Assembly (NCBI GenBank): GCA_965649825.1
Contig: OZ287696.1
Location: 2,263,724 to 2,327,723 of the forward strand
Length of the DNA stretch: 64,000 nt
Direction of reading: 5' to 3'
Source of the DNA: Penicillus capitatus
Lineage: Eukaryota > Chlorophyta
Part shown: positions 12,351 through 24,110 of the stretch, in pieces
Layout: every line of letters begins with the position of its first letter
Numbering within the stretch: the first letter of the stretch is position 1
The notes under the pieces: model-generated
Told to the model about the DNA's origin: nothing
The model's database searches: none
Seen by the model: the letters and a program-made list of their open reading frames with translations, nothing else
Position numbers and translations under genes: made by a program

Positions 12351-13247
12351 TTAAAACGCAAGAGATCTCTGCTGATACCATTCATGTGACAAACAAAGAC
12401 AACGCTCAATGCTCTCGACGTCGAACACACCCGTCTGTACATAGTCTAAGCGCACGTCGCTGTCATCATAGGATGTGTGAGAGCAACGGTAAGTACTTAA
12501 GACGTCGCCATTGGCATCGACGACAACGGAGAGTATGGCGTCTGCAAACGACGCTTCGCGTTCGGTCGGGTCAATGATGAGGACGTCTTCGAAGCGCCCG
12601 ACCGTTAGTGCAAGAGGAATGGCGTTTAAGGCGATCGGCTTGCCATCGCCGAAGCCGACAACCATTTCGGCACGTTGATCAGCATCGATCTCGACGACGG
12701 GCAATTCCATTCGCTTCAATACGGCGATGCACGATAGCAGACAGGCATCGAATACGGCACCGTCTGCTTGAAGTACGGATGTCGCTAAGAGCAAACGAAA
12801 ACGCGATGTCGCGTTGGGAATGATGAAGTTCTCGTCGACAATGACGTCGGCGGCGCCGAGAACCGTCTGCAGTCGATGTGCGCATTGCTTCTCGAAAAGC
12901 ATTGCTTTCTGACGGGTCTCGTTGCACAAGGACGTCCACTCAACGGTCACTCCAACGCTATTGCCTTGTGTACTTTCTTCGACCAACAGCACCTGTCATT
13001 TCACGACCATCGCCGTTTGGGCTGCTCTCCTGTCGATGGGTCTTGCCGTGCCCGTCGTCGAAACGACCGTCGAGCCCAGGCGCGTCAGAACCTGTGCCTG
13101 TCCATCGTCGCTCTTAGACGTCGTTTCAACCGAAACCGCCCGCGCCTCGAGTAATGCGCGTTGTCCATCGAGTCGCTGACCTTTGCGAAACAGCTCGGCA
13201 CAGGACCATCGCGGAAACAAAACACGATTCAGCGAGACATGCGTCAT
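12351..13247 (-). CDS. RNase PH-fold exosome subunit (RRP43/EXOSC8-like)
   Basis: Subunit of the ring of the RNA exosome, which processes and degrades RNA in nucleus and cytoplasm. The N-terminal exon reads ELFRKGQRLDGQRALLEAR, the RPDGR-type start of all RNase PH-like subunits, followed by a strand ending VLTRLGSTVV. After an intron the second part contains GAVFDACLLSCIAVLKRMELP, VEI and DVLIIDPTEREASFADAILSVVVD, matching the second half of the fold. This non-catalytic pattern fits RRP43 (EXOSC8), RRP42 or RRP45; I favour RRP43 weakly. The last 30 residues may be changed by one more intron. The start lies only 35 bp downstream of the fibrillin gene stop on the same strand. Confidence 0.75.
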
Positions 13248-13281
13248 ATCTATCGAACAACAACGGCAATCCCATCCACGC

Positions 13282-14079
13282 TCACGCCAACACGAATTCA
13301 GCCGGACCGTATCGCAAACAGACGAGCGTATCTTTCCGTATATCTCGGGCCACACGGATCTCATCATCAAGATAGAGATTCTCAAACCTAAAAGCAGAAG
13401 CATGGACACGATCCATACATAGAGGGCGTAAGATCTGACCATCCCTTGCCGAAGGGCGGTATGCGAAACGGCTGTTGACTGCCTTCTTGATAGAAAGCCT
13501 TCTCGAAAACGAAATCCAGTCTCTGTGACGAGGCCACCTGAATCGAAGCATCGACGACGAAACGGGACTCCGGCTCAAATTCGATAATATTCTGTAGACG
13601 GCCGTTATCGACATCGACCACCTAACCAACCCCCTCGACACATCACTCTTTCACGCCGGAGCAGCTAGATCACACTTGGAAAACATCTCCAGGCGATTTC
13701 TTCACAAATCTGCAATTGTCCAGGATGAACAGCACTTCCTACAAGGGTGGCTGTTTGGGGTTTGAAGGATGGATGGTCATCCATCATGTGTGACTACCTT
13801 TTCGGTTGTCCATAACATCTGCCATGTGGCCGTGCTGTCAAGACCCGTCGTCTTTTTCCCTTCTCCATACGTCTGCAGCTTGTCCACGCACTTGAGAATT
13901 GCGTTTTTCTGCACTGGCGTCGTGTTTCTGCCGCGATTTGTGTCCTGGACGAGGCGGCGGAGTTCTTCGACGACAGGACGTGCCGGCGAACGTACAAACA
14001 TCTGTCCGAACGGTGTTGATTCCGCCCGAATCACAGTGAGCGGTCTCGCCATCGGTCGAGCCATCTGCGCACGTCGCAT
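13282..14079 (-). CDS. PAP/fibrillin plastid lipid-associated protein
   Basis: Fibrillins are lipocalin-like proteins of plastoglobules and thylakoids that bind lipids and help under photo-oxidative stress. After splicing the product reads ELRRLVQDTNRG, WQMLWTTEKEVLFIL, a central beta-rich part (VVDVDNGRLQNIIEFEPE) and GKGWFENLYLDDEIRVARDI, which is the family signature close to the C-terminus. Introns lie at 13739-13797, about 13621-13673 and about 13390-13440. The N-terminus (MRRAQMARPMARPLTV) is basic and short on acidic residues, compatible with plastid targeting. The first intron contains a perfect 7-bp hairpin at 13768-13785. The start is about 108 bp from the divergent Mei2-like gene. 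Confidence 0.85.
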
Positions 14080-14187
14080 CGTTCCTTACGACAGAACGTC
14101 ACATCCTTTGGTTTTCTACCCTCCGTGCTAGACCACCCCGTGACTCAGCGTTTCGTTTAGTGCCGTATCGTTCGCGTTGTGTCCCTG

Positions 14188-17186
14188 ATGACGATGGAGC
14201 GTGAAAACGAGGAGAGTTTGCTGGAAAGCCTCTCCGAGACACATCCACGAGGCCTTCACAACGAAGACGCTGCGTCTCGTCCACTCACTCAAGTAAACGA
14301 ATGAAACGACGACAAGGACGCGACGCGACGCGGCGAATGTTCGTTTGTACAGAAGCCCCTACTCAGTCCAGCTGAGCAGATTTTGGTCGGCACGCACCAA
14401 CAACCCACCACATATTCGTATCCAACGGCAGAAGCCGATAACTTCTTTGCCGCGACAAATCCCTATCTGTTGAATTCTTCAGACGTCGGCACTCTCAGTC
14501 GCAGTATGACAGCGCTCGGATTGTCCAATACGATCCCCGAAGAGCCGTCCGGTAATACCATGCCCTAAGCATGTGAACGTGATGTGACGGCTATAACGCG
14601 CCTGTAGATGTTGACTTGGACAGTAGTCCTCTGATGAACGCACGTCGCATCGCTTCGAAGTCTGCCATTGACCTGGTCGGTCTTAATGAGGCGGAAATCT
14701 TCGATGCGAATGCCTCGTTGGGTGGCGAACTCGGTGGCAGCGGTTTATCCTTGAACACAGGCAGGATGGAACATACGGTATCGAAGCCGCTGGATCATGC
14801 ATTCTCTTTTCAAGTCACATCGCTTCCGTCTCGTAGCATTATTGTCAGTAACCTCAGTGCGCTGCTGAACGACGAAAGCATTCAAATGCTCTTTCAAGTG
14901 GGTCACTCTTTCTCACACTTCTGGAAGAAATGCATGACGTTGGCAGATGTCTGGGGACGTCCAAACTGTTCGAATGGAGTACCGTTTGCAAGGCATTGTA
15001 CAAGTGACATACTACGACATCCGATGCGCCATGGCAGCGAAGGAGCAGTTGAATGGTATGGCAGTGGCAGACCAGTACTTGAATGTGCAATTTGTGACAA
15101 CCCCTGGCTCTGTCGGCTCTTTCACAGAGGTCTGTCACATCACTCTTCTCCTCCACATCAGGAAAACGTGCCTCTGTGTGTACAGGGCACACTGCTGGTT
15201 TTTCATATTGATCCAAAACTGGATGCTCAACAAGTGACGGCCCTTTTTTCGAAGTATGGAGAAGTGAAACGTGCCATCCGCATTCCGGACAAAGAAAATC
15301 ATCGTCTGATCGAGTTTTATGATCTGCGCCATGCCAATGCTGCTATGGACGCGCTCAATAGCGGAGAATCGACGCAGCTGTCGGCCAAAGTTCCAGGATT
15401 CTCACCGACAAGACTGAAACAAACCATGAGTCTGCAGCAAATTGCTGGGGAGACTGTGGAAAGCGAAAAGGTATACCAGGCAGACAGGCATCATGAAATC
15501 CGACATGCCGAGTGCACTTGTTCGTTTCAGGACGAAGACCAGGAGTCCAGGAGTTGGGATGGATCGGCTCAGGCGGTTCAGCAGATGGAGACACTCATGG
15601 GATTGAGTGACGGGCACAAACAAACGAACTTCATTCCGCTAAGCAACACAGGTTCGTCTTCTGCTTTGGAGGACCATTAAGAGAGTCGAATGGTGATGGA
15701 AGGTTTGACCAAATCCGTCAGCATCGGAAGCGGACTGTGCGATTCGAGACTGACCCTGGATTCGGGTCAGGAAACGCCAACGTCACGCGTAAACCGTGCC
15801 GTGCAGCTGACGCCTGAACTGGCAGAGGGATTGAAGATCTCGGACAGTGCGTCCAGTCTGGGCAGCGCCGTGTTTCCGGGACGCGGTGCAACGACGCCTC
15901 CGGGTTTCAATGCATCGCCCAAAGTTCAGGCGAACAGTGTGGGAGGAGGGTATGGGATGTCTGGTCTACTGGGAGGCTTTCATCAGCGCGGCATGTCCAA
16001 CAGCACAAGTGTGGAGACAGGACTCGATTCCTATGGACATACTGCACTTAACAAGCCTGTGCTCGAGTCTGGAGTGCCTTCCTTCTCTGCACAGCCGCAT
16101 TCTATGCCGTTTCAGTCAGGTCTTGGCTTGGGTATGGGCACTGGCGGCTTAGGCACAGGACAAGGAGGATATCTCCATCATCGACAGCAGCAGATGGATG
16201 CTGCATCGCTGTTGAATTCGCAAGGAGGGGATAGTTTGGTGCAGGCGATAGCTGCAGCTCAGGCGGCTGGATTGAACGTTTACGATATTCTCGGCCGGAT
16301 CCCAAATGCAAATTTGGCAACGATTTCTCAGCTGCTGGCAGCAAATCGAGGTGTTTTGGGACAGCCAGGTGCTGCAACGGCAAATCCATCGCTTCTGGGC
16401 AACATGAGTTCAGTCAATGCCGCGCGGATGTTGGCAATGCAGAATCTGCAACCGTCTGGATTTTCTGCTGGAGGTCTTTCCAGTCCGAGCTATGGACTCG
16501 GTGGCGTATCGACAGGCTCGGGCTTGGATCTGGGTAACATGTCTAAGAGTGCCAGTTCTCCTGCACTTCATGTTGGAAGTGAAGACCGTGATTCCTCTTC
16601 GCATCGTTTTGGCGGTCGGTTGAGTCGGAGAAATGTGGATCCCTTGATCGAGGCAGAGCGCCGTGCACAGCAGCAGCGACTTTATGCTCTAGACTTAGAT
16701 AAGATCCGTCGAAAAGAAGATAAACGGACAACTCTTATGATCAAGAATATCCCTAACAAGTACACGCAAAAGATGTTGTTGGCATCTATCGATGAGACAT
16801 TGAAGGGAACATATGACTTCTTCTATCTTCCAATCGATTTCAAGAACAAGTGCAATGTCGGCTATGGCTTCATCAATATGAGAGATCCTGAAGATATTAT
16901 TCCACTTGTGGAGAGGTTTCATAACAAGAAATGGGAACGGTTTAACAGTGAGAAGATCTGCTGCGTGGCATATGGTAGGATTCAAGGGAAACAAGCATTG
17001 ATCAATCATTTTCAGAATTCGAGCCTGATGCACGAAGATAAGAAGCATCGTCCGGTGTTGTTTGTAACGGAGGGCCCGAACAAAGGCGAACCTGAGCCCT
17101 TCCCGATCGGCTCGAATATTCGACCCAAGATTACGCTCAAAGAACGAGATTTCAGATCCCGTGAACGCAGCGGCCACTGGACTTAA
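14188..17186 (+). CDS. Mei2-like RNA-binding protein
   Basis: RNA-binding protein of the Mei2/AML family, which in fission yeast and plants controls meiosis or development. Three RRM domains are visible. RRM1 is split by a 49-nt intron at about 14898-14946 (SRSIIVSNLS then a YYDIRCAMAA segment). RRM2 starts GTLLVFHIDP and contains KYGEVKRAIR and EFYDLRHANAAMDAL. The Mei2-type RRM3 near the C-terminus has TTLMIKNIPNKYTQ, YLPIDFKNKCNVGYGFINM and HFQNSSL, followed by EPFPIGSNIR. A long Gly/Ser/Gln-rich linker separates RRM2 and RRM3. The N-terminal exon (MTMERENEESLL) was chosen because it splices in frame through a 55-60 nt intron; a further intron lies at 14552-14607. Strong family match. Confidence 0.92.
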
Positions 17187-17672
17187 GCTAGTTTGATGGT
17201 GGATCTCTTTGTTCGTTCGTTCGTTCGTTCGTCACTAGTGGCCGTTGGGGATTTATGACATCTCTTCGTGGGTATTTTTTCCCCTGTTGTGTATCTCTGT
17301 TGTAGATTTTTGCATTTATTTGTCCTTTGATACGCCCTGATGAAGTGTGTCTGCTTGCATTCTTGGTTTCTTGCATCATGCGATGGAGGCGGCCTTACAA
17401 AGATAAAACAAAACAACGTGTTGCATGACTGGCATCTGGATCTGCATTTGAAGCCGTTCCTTACCATCTCGCTCTATTTTGGACATGATACCCTTATTCA
17501 AAGATTATTTGAGATCTGACAAGGCCTCGCTTCCCACCCAGATGCACCTTTTAGAAGAAAACAATTAAAAGGACTGCTTTTCATCGACAGACATCAGACG
17601 AATACACATGTAAGGTGTGTTATGACAGACAGACAGATAAACAGACTCCACAGAAACACATCCAGCCACGCA
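17187..17672. other. intergenic 3' region with GTTC microsatellite
   Basis: Between the stops of two convergent genes. Right after the Mei2 stop is a perfect run of GTTC units at about 17211-17231. The rest is AT-richer and shows no coding signal; it is probably the two 3' untranslated regions. Confidence 0.6.
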
Positions 17673-18309
17673 TCAAGATCGAAAACTGTTCCCTCGTCGC
17701 GCACGATTGAGGTAATCGTTGAGCATCCACGAACAGAATTCGAAATCGAGTGAGGCACTCATCCGTTCCATTTCGTCCTCGATGATCTCCCATTGCTCGG
17801 CCGTGAGGTAACAGAGAGCAGAAGATGTGAAGGAGATGCCGTTCTCCATGAGTGTTCCTTCAGGATCAGATCCGGAACGGATGAGTGTTTGGAGTGCCCT
17901 CCATAAGAGAGGATCGACATTGGAGCATCGAAATGGATCGATGAATGGGATGTCGGCATCGCCAAGCGGCTGATCGAAAGCATCTCTCGTACGCCATCCC
18001 TCATCTCCATCTCACACAACTGACCCATCTCTTCAGACGACGCAGCGTTTTACCTGGATCATCCTCCATCCTTTCCATACACAGTGCTTCGTAGGCCAGG
18101 TTGACAAGCGAGGCCAATTCCGTTGTGTCGCTCGACGAGACATCTGGATGCACGTTCTTCATTTTCTGCACGTATGCGGACCGAATCTCTCTTCGCGTTG
18201 CGCCTCGATGCACATCGAGCAGTTGATAGGGACAGGTGTCATCCGGCAGAGCAGGCGTTCTGGTGCAGTTCCACCTTTTCAACGATCGCGTTGTGTGCCC
18301 CGCGAGCAT
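17673..18309 (-). CDS. J-domain (DnaJ-like) protein
   Basis: Hsp70 co-chaperone type protein. Exon 1 carries a J domain: PYQLLDVHRGATRREIRSAY, the diagnostic HPD tripeptide in VHPDVSSSD, and an ASLVNLAYEAL helix. A 49-nt intron (about 18003-18051) joins it in frame to a second exon reading DAFDQPLGDADIPFIDP, then LLWRALQTL and LTAEQWEIIEDEME, ending GNSFRS. The C-terminal half resembles nothing I can name. Length is about 190 residues. Plant and algal plastids have several small J proteins with such tails, so plastid location is possible but unproven. The start codon is only 4 bp from the start codon of the divergent PRC-barrel gene. Confidence 0.75.
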
Positions 18310-18313
18310 CAGA

Positions 18314-19237
18314 ATGCCGGTGCGCGCACCGTGCTATCCCATTGCACAGACTTTGCGTTTCTGCATGCAGGGTTCCATGCGGTATGTTCGCACGCTAGCC
18401 GCGGCGCCACCGGATCCGCCACGATCTCTAGAAGTCACCCGTCCAAAACGCTCAGCTTCGCGACGGCTTCTTCGCAAGAGTGACCTCGAAAACAAACTCC
18501 TTATCACGCGCACGACTGGCCGGCAATTCGGCACTGTTGGTGAAGCCTGGGTCGAGCCACGACGTCTCTACGTCCAATCCTTCGACGTCATCCAGAAGAA
18601 GACGCTGTCATTGTCCAGCGAGAAACGCGGCAGCGTTGCCCTTAAGTACATTCGCGAAGTGGGTGATGTGGTGCTGATCCATGACGATCGCGATTTCACG
18701 ACCAGCTTCCTTGAAGCCGATCGCCGTCAAATCATCATTCCTGGATTGAAGCTTGTCCAAGACAATGGCACCTCCATCGGCCGCTGCGTCGATTTCGTCT
18801 TCGATCCCCAAACCGGTCGCATTGTCAAGCTCATCTTCCATACCGTCAATCTCGCCTTCGCCAAGAGTGGATGGTTTGATCAGTACGCAGTTAATGTACA
18901 GGAGATCTCACGTATCGTCCTGCCGGAAAAAATGATCTATCTACGCAACGAAGCCTCGTGGAAGAAAGTCGGAGTGGGCGAGTATCAGTTCTTGGCAAAT
19001 CTCGTCCCATCTTTCGCCGAAGAAGCCGATGACGACATCCGTTTTCTCGAGCGATCCGATTTGCAATCTCAGTATCAGACATTGCTGGAAGAGAGCCGCC
19101 GTCAACAGGCTGCCTATTATGCGCGTTATGGTCAGTCGAGGCGTCCATCAGCTGCGCGGCGACCTCGCGAGGACGTGCGGATCGATGATTGGATAAAAAG
19201 AGAGGAACGTGAAGAGCAGCTCTTCATGCAAGAGTGA
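18314..19237 (+). CDS. PRC-barrel domain protein, probably plastid-targeted
   Basis: Single-exon gene of 307 residues. The segment from about residue 75 (GRQFGTVGEAWVEPRRLYV) to 200 contains two PRC-barrel-like beta repeats (IREVGDVVLIHDD; GTSIGRCVDFVFDPQTGRIVKLIF), as in cyanobacterial and algal PRC-barrel proteins. The C-terminal 60 residues are charged and helical. The first 50 residues are rich in Ser, Arg, Ala and Pro without acidic residues up to about residue 40, which looks like a transit peptide. In-frame ATG codons at 18314, 18353 and 18365 are all possible starts; the later ones would relieve the near-contact with the divergent J-domain gene. Function of the plastid members is not established. 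Confidence 0.7.
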   Translation: MPVRAPCYPIAQTLRFCMQGSMRYVRTLAAAPPDPPRSLEVTRPKRSASRRLLRKSDLENKLLITRTTGRQFGTVGEAWVEPRRLYVQSFDVIQKKTLSLSSEKRGSVALKYIREVGDVVLIHDDRDFTTSFLEADRRQIIIPGLKLVQDNGTSIGRCVDFVFDPQTGRIVKLIFHTVNLAFAKSGWFDQYAVNVQEISRIVLPEKMIYLRNEASWKKVGVGEYQFLANLVPSFAEEADDDIRFLERSDLQSQYQTLLEESRRQQAAYYARYGQSRRPSAARRPREDVRIDDWIKREEREEQLFMQE

Positions 19238-19304
19238 GATCATCATCGTCAGGGACACAGATGCGGAACCTTCTTGTTCAACATCACACATGGATAGAAG
19301 ATCT

Positions 19305-19685
19305 TCATTGCTGGTCGAGAATATCTCTCGGCGGTCCTTTGGCCAATTCTCCGCGCGTCGCTTCGATCTCTGCCACACGTGCTCTGGCGCGTGCGACGGC
19401 GCCGGACATGAAATAACCACCCCACGCACCGCCGGCTGTCCAAATGAGGTACTCCCACGGATAACGCGTTAGTGGAAGCTGACGTAGGGCATTGGTATAC
19501 ATCTGTGTCGTAAAGCCGAAAGCGGCACCAGTGAACACCCATCCCATCACCATGTCGAACGCACGACTCGGAAGGGGACGGACGGAAATCGCTAGAGATG
19601 TGACGTCGGGTAACGACAGCGGCAGAATGAACACGGGTCTGATATGACTTAATAAACAGCAATCAGTGCCTAAGACGATACACAT
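19305..19685 (-). CDS. small two-helix membrane protein, unknown family
   Basis: Open frame of 126 residues ending ARVAEIEATRGELAKG and a short tail. Two glycine-rich hydrophobic segments (DMVMGWVFTGAAFGFTTQMY and EYLIWTAGGAWGGYFMSGAV) flank a conserved-looking loop with PLTRYPWE, followed by a basic helix. The size and arrangement resemble accessory subunits of mitochondrial inner-membrane complexes, but I cannot assign it. The true start could be the internal methionine at 19553, with the upstream part partly intron. It converges on the PRC-barrel gene and sits 67 bp from its stop. Confidence 0.5.
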   Translation of the reverse strand: MCIVLGTDCCLLSHIRPVFILPLSLPDVTSLAISVRPLPSRAFDMVMGWVFTGAAFGFTTQMYTNALRQLPLTRYPWEYLIWTAGGAWGGYFMSGAVARARARVAEIEATRGELAKGPPRDILDQQ

Positions 19686-19751
19686 TTAACAGAATAGATG
19701 ACTGAAGAGGCTCGGTCGGTCTCTTTATTAAATCTCCACAGTATCTGTGGT

Positions 19752-21136
19752 TCAATTCTGAAGCTCGGTGACCAAGGCGCCCCATTCCTTGGCGCTCTGA
19801 CTGGCGAGTTGGGCTTGAGACAATGCAAAATCTCTTAACACGGCTGACATCTCAACGGAGCGTTCTTGCTGAAAACGGGCAATCTCTCGTGACATTTTTT
19901 CGACGATGGCCTCGTAGGCCGTCTGCATGTTCTTCATCCGTGTCTCTGCTGTCTCCACTTCGCGTTCTGCCTCCAGTACTTTATCGTGTTTGGTCCCCGG
20001 TGCGCTACGGAATTTGCTGAGCTTTGCTTTCTGACTCTCGTGACTCGCCTTTGCGGCATTATAAGCGGCCAGAGCTGCTGTACGATCGGCAATGACCGCC
20101 TTAACGCTCTTCATGGTGCGCGTAAACTCCTTCATCGGTGCTTCAAAGCCTTCCGTCAACATCTTGCAACTCTCACGCGTATGCGATGACAATTCACCTG
20201 ATTCACACACTCTTTGCTCAGACCGTTTCAAGGGGGAGACAGACATTACCTGTGTGCTTGCCCAATTCTGTAAACGCTTCCTGCACGCGACCGTCTTCGT
20301 ACTTTCCAAGTTTGTCTGCCGCTTGGCCGAATTCTCCCACCGCCAAACCCAATTCGTTCTGCTTCTTAATGAGTCGCGCCGATTGACGATGCGCCTCGCT
20401 CAGATGCGATTCCAGATGTCCCAAGTACTCCTTCATTTTCAAATACTCCGGATCTTCACGATCGTCTTCGGCACCACGATGCAAGAAACTCTGTGCCGTC
20501 GTCAGTGTCCCTTTGAAGAACTTGTTCAGCTTCGTGCCAGCTCCGCCCTCTTCTTGGTTCATCCGTGCCACCGACATCGCCCAAACATCTTCCGTTGCCT
20601 CCAGGAAGAGTTTGAGCTCTTCGGCCTCGGAAAGGGCATCGTGGGCACAGACACGATTGATAAAGACTTGGAGGGCCTTTCGTCTCGATTCGATGAACTC
20701 TGTTGACATCTGGTATTTCTGTACGGCGTTCTTCTCGGGCAGCGGAGGGATGATGACTCCCTTGTACTTCTCTCGAAGCTTATCGGCGAGCCATGAGAAA
20801 TCGCGGAAGCGGCGTACGACTTCGAATTCGCCATTCGAAAACGAAGGGAGTGTTGTTTTGGTGCGAACGCGATAGGAGACGTAAGCCCCAACACCTTCGC
20901 CCTGTTTCACCGGGTCCGATACGACCACTTCAAAGGACGACCCCTTGGATGACTACACAGCACGGCCGAACCGCAATAGCAAACGAACGCACACACATGT
21001 TAAGCGTTACCCCTTCCCCGACGACAGACTCGTAAGCGGGCGGTGGACCGGGTGGAACAACACTTGGGCCCTGAGCAAAAGAAAAGACGACGTTGAGAGC
21101 ACGTCGTGGATGGCGGCGCACTTTGGATTCGGTCAT
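19752..21136 (-). CDS. SNX1: sorting nexin 1-like PX-BAR protein
   Basis: Membrane-curving retromer-associated protein that binds PI3P on endosomes and recycles cargo receptors. The PX domain is clear: VVVSDPVKQGEGVGAYVSY, the RRFRDFSWL lipid-binding motif and PPLPEKN. It is followed by a long helical BAR region (KFFKGTLTTAQSF, AHRQSARLIKKQNELGLAVGEF, then a second exon with AYNAAKASHESQKAKL and VEKMSREIARFQQERS). The start at 21136 (MTESKVRRHP) opens a Pro-rich first exon; introns lie near 20950-21020 and 20190-20245. Length of about 430 residues fits plant and animal SNX1. The PRMT10 gene starts 168 bp away in the divergent direction. Confidence 0.88.
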
Positions 21137-21304
21137 GGTATTCGATGCGTCAAAGAGCGGCGCGCGTCGCGTGTTTGGTGAAAAATGCAGGAAGTACTAA
21201 ATGCAAAAATGAATGGATGCATCGTCACTTGGTATCGTTAACGCCATTTCTAGCTCGCGGCTTTTGGCGCCGACCCTGGTTACCAAACGTCATCGTCCGA
21301 GCCA

Positions 21305-22625
21305 TGGGAACAGTACCGCCTACTGAAACAGTGTCGCATCAGAGTGGCGACGCCCCCGAGAGCACAGACTTTGCCAACTACTTCTGCACCTATGCCTTCC
21401 TCTATCACCAAGTATGACTTGAATCACACATTGGCAAAGTGTGAGGAGTGAGTTTCTGTAGAAAGATATGCTGGAAGATCGCAAGAGAACGGGAAGCTAC
21501 TATGAAGCTGTCATGAAGAATGCGCATCTCTTTGAGGGACGCGTGGTGCTGGATGTTGGCACAGGCAGTGGCATTCTGGCCTTGTTTGCAGCTAAGGCGG
21601 GTGCCAGCAAAGTCTACGCCATCGAAGCGACAGATGTCGCTGTCCATGCTCGGACATTGATGCAAGCCAATAAGGCAGGATGGATGGTCAGATATCCATG
21701 CCGTTTCTCACCAGCTTCTTGTCTCAGGTCGCCGATCGCGTTGTCGTGATTCAGGGGACAATGGAATCGGTGGAATTGCCAGAGAAAGTCGATGTGATTA
21801 TTTCGGAATGGATGGGATACTTTCTTTTGAGGGAATCCATGATCGATTCGGTCATCGTGGCTCGGGACAAATTCCTTAAACCTGGCGGATCACTCTTTCC
21901 CAGTCATGCCAGCATGTATCTTGCGCCCATTCGCTCACAAGCAACCTACCTCCGCCTTCAGGAGTTCCAGGTGGTGCTAGTATCCGTCCGTCTTTGTGAT
22001 GAGGGAGATGGTGAGCATAGGGAGCAATGGCGGGATGGCATGCATTTGTGAGAGACATGCAGGAGTTCTATGGAGTGAATATGCACTGTCTGACCAAACA
22101 GTATGACAGAGAACAGCACGATTACTATCGATGTACGGCTCAGTGGAGTGAAGTGCATCCACATCAACTCATGGCGCCTCCTGTTCGATTCAAGAGCTAC
22201 GACATGCTGACAGTGACACTCGATGAAGCTAAAGTATCACACTTTCTCACACATGTGAGATCTGGAGATATGGATGTGTGCAGGCGCCATTGACGGCCGA
22301 GATGGAGTTTGAGATGCAATACGATGGCAAAGTGGATGCACTGTGTGGATTCTTTGATGTGACGTTTGCCGGTTCCCCTCAGAACCCGGCACAGCGTACA
22401 GTGCTGCTATCGACAGCTCCAGAGATGGATTCTTGCACACATTGGGGACAGCTGTCTTTTCATCTCTTCCCGCAGCTGCTGTGTCGAAGAGGTCATCTTC
22501 TGCCTCTGTCCGTGAAGATGACACGCAGAAGTGACAATCATCGATTGATGAATCTGCACGTTTCCATTCAGGATCCTCAGCAAAACAATGGGAAGGCATT
22601 GGAGTACGATTTCTTCATTGAATAA
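21305..22625 (+). CDS. PRMT10: protein arginine methyltransferase 10, plant type
   Basis: Type I arginine methyltransferase related to Arabidopsis PRMT10. Landmarks in order: DFANYFCTYAFLYHQ (helix X region), VLDVGTGSGILALFAA (SAM motif I), the double-E loop SEWMGYFLLRESM, GAMAGWHAFVRDMQEFYGV, the dimerisation arm and the THW loop CTHWGQ, ending EYDFFIE. Four introns at 21412-21461, 21675-21727, 21971-22020 and 22234-22283 restore an uninterrupted alignment. The second keeps exact family length only with a GC donor; the 21412, 21675 and 22234 introns each contain a short inverted repeat. The start at 21305 has an A/G-rich context and a short disordered leader. PRMT10 is known from plants and some algae. 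Confidence 0.92.
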
Positions 22626-22747
22626 GACAGCCGCCTATTGAGTGGACCTCGCATGTGAATCGTATCGTGCGAAAATCGGATCAGCAAAAAGCAAACGCAG
22701 AAGTGTAATTGGAAACGGTCGGATGAAGCATCTTTGCAAATAGCACG

Positions 22748-24110
22748 TTATTTCTCTTCTCTCGTTCGATGGCGAAGCCCAGCTCTTGCTAAAGACACAT
22801 CAGACAGTGAGAAGATCCGTTTGCCGTGATAAAACGCTGTGCCATCACATTTTGCGGAAGCGGATGGTGATCCAGCCATCGGATGAGATCCTCTTCCAGA
22901 AACGGATTCTGCTCGAGGCGGTGTTTTGCTTGACGCCGCCCTCTTCGTTTCTTCCCCTGCCAGCCAACCAGCAGACTTGTACAAAATCAATGCAACGACC
23001 ACAGAAGCAAAAACAAGCATCATCCCACTCATCATCCACAGAAACGATATCGAATCCGAGGGACGCAGGAGATAGAGCCATTGATCCAGCAGACCTTCCA
23101 ACACACAGCGATACATCACAGGGAGGAGGGGTCTGTACGGAATACCTAGGTGTTTCGTCAAAGAGATGGCGGCGGCATAGATCTTTGGAAGATGTCCAGT
23201 GTATCTGGGAGTCAGCGTCATCTCAATGCTTTCCAGTGGCGCCGTCTCGTCTTCTCTGTAATGCTCAATGAGGACAATCTCAACCATCACGCGATTCTGG
23301 AAACGCATCAGCAGTCGTGCTGGAAACTTCCACAGCCTGATATCACAAACTGCCCTCATTGCTCAAGATCATGCATGACATTCCATTTTTATCACTTAGA
23401 CAAAAAATGCGAGTAATCGTGTACAGGTTGTCCGGTGACAGCGACGAAAGATTCGTGAAGTTTGGCTCCCCCTTCCGATCGTAGCACCGTTTGCGCATGA
23501 AAGACTTCAGGATCTTTATCTTCCTTTTCGAGCGTCAGTTGCAGAATGATGTCTACCTGTAGACACAGGAAATTGATTTGGTGTCGTGCAAAAGGAGAGG
23601 TACGTCATCTCCTGAATGGAAATAGCGCCGAGGACGATCTTCCTGTTGGATGCTTGGCAAAGATGTGATGTCTGACAGTCTGAGATGCATGGTCGCATGC
23701 TCTGTTCGAGTATCGAATGTGACGGGAGTTTTCACAGACGTCCATGACGGACTCCATCTCCTGTTTCAGCATTTGACGTCACGTCAGGGCGAGGATTGGA
23801 TATACCGAACACCCGTAACGGATGTCAGAATAAGAACACCCCAAGTGGCAGAAAAGAGACAAGGAATCAATGCAGTATAGGCACAGCAGACGGCACAGTT
23901 CTGCAAAAGACGACGGAACATTGGCTCGTTTTTAGTTGCGTGAATAAGCGGGATAAACCAGAGATCTTTTTGCTGATCAGGTTCATTCAAGTCGTGTACC
24001 GATAGCTTGACGTCGATGACGAAACGGTTTTTTGATGGAACGACGTCATGTCTTATCATTACGGCATAGACGACCATTCGTGGCCAAGGAGTTTGGACTG
24101 AATGGCACAT
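22748..24110 (-). CDS. seipin-like ER lipid droplet protein
   Basis: Seipin organises lipid droplet formation at the ER. The gene encodes an N-terminal cytosolic part, a first hydrophobic helix (TALIPCLFSATWGVLILTSV), a lumenal beta-rich part spread over several exons (VDIILQLTLEKEDKDPEVFH; VEIVLIEHYREDE; MTLTPRYTGHLPKIYAAAI), and a second helix (FLWMMSGMMLVFASVVVALI) followed by a basic tail ending RTREEK. The order helix, sandwich, helix and phrases such as FHAQTVLRSEGGAKLHESF fit the seipin family, but sequence conservation in this family is low, so the call is by architecture and weak similarity. Introns lie near 23345-23415, 23560-23590 and 23730-23800. The start could be 24110 or 24077. 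Confidence 0.65.
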
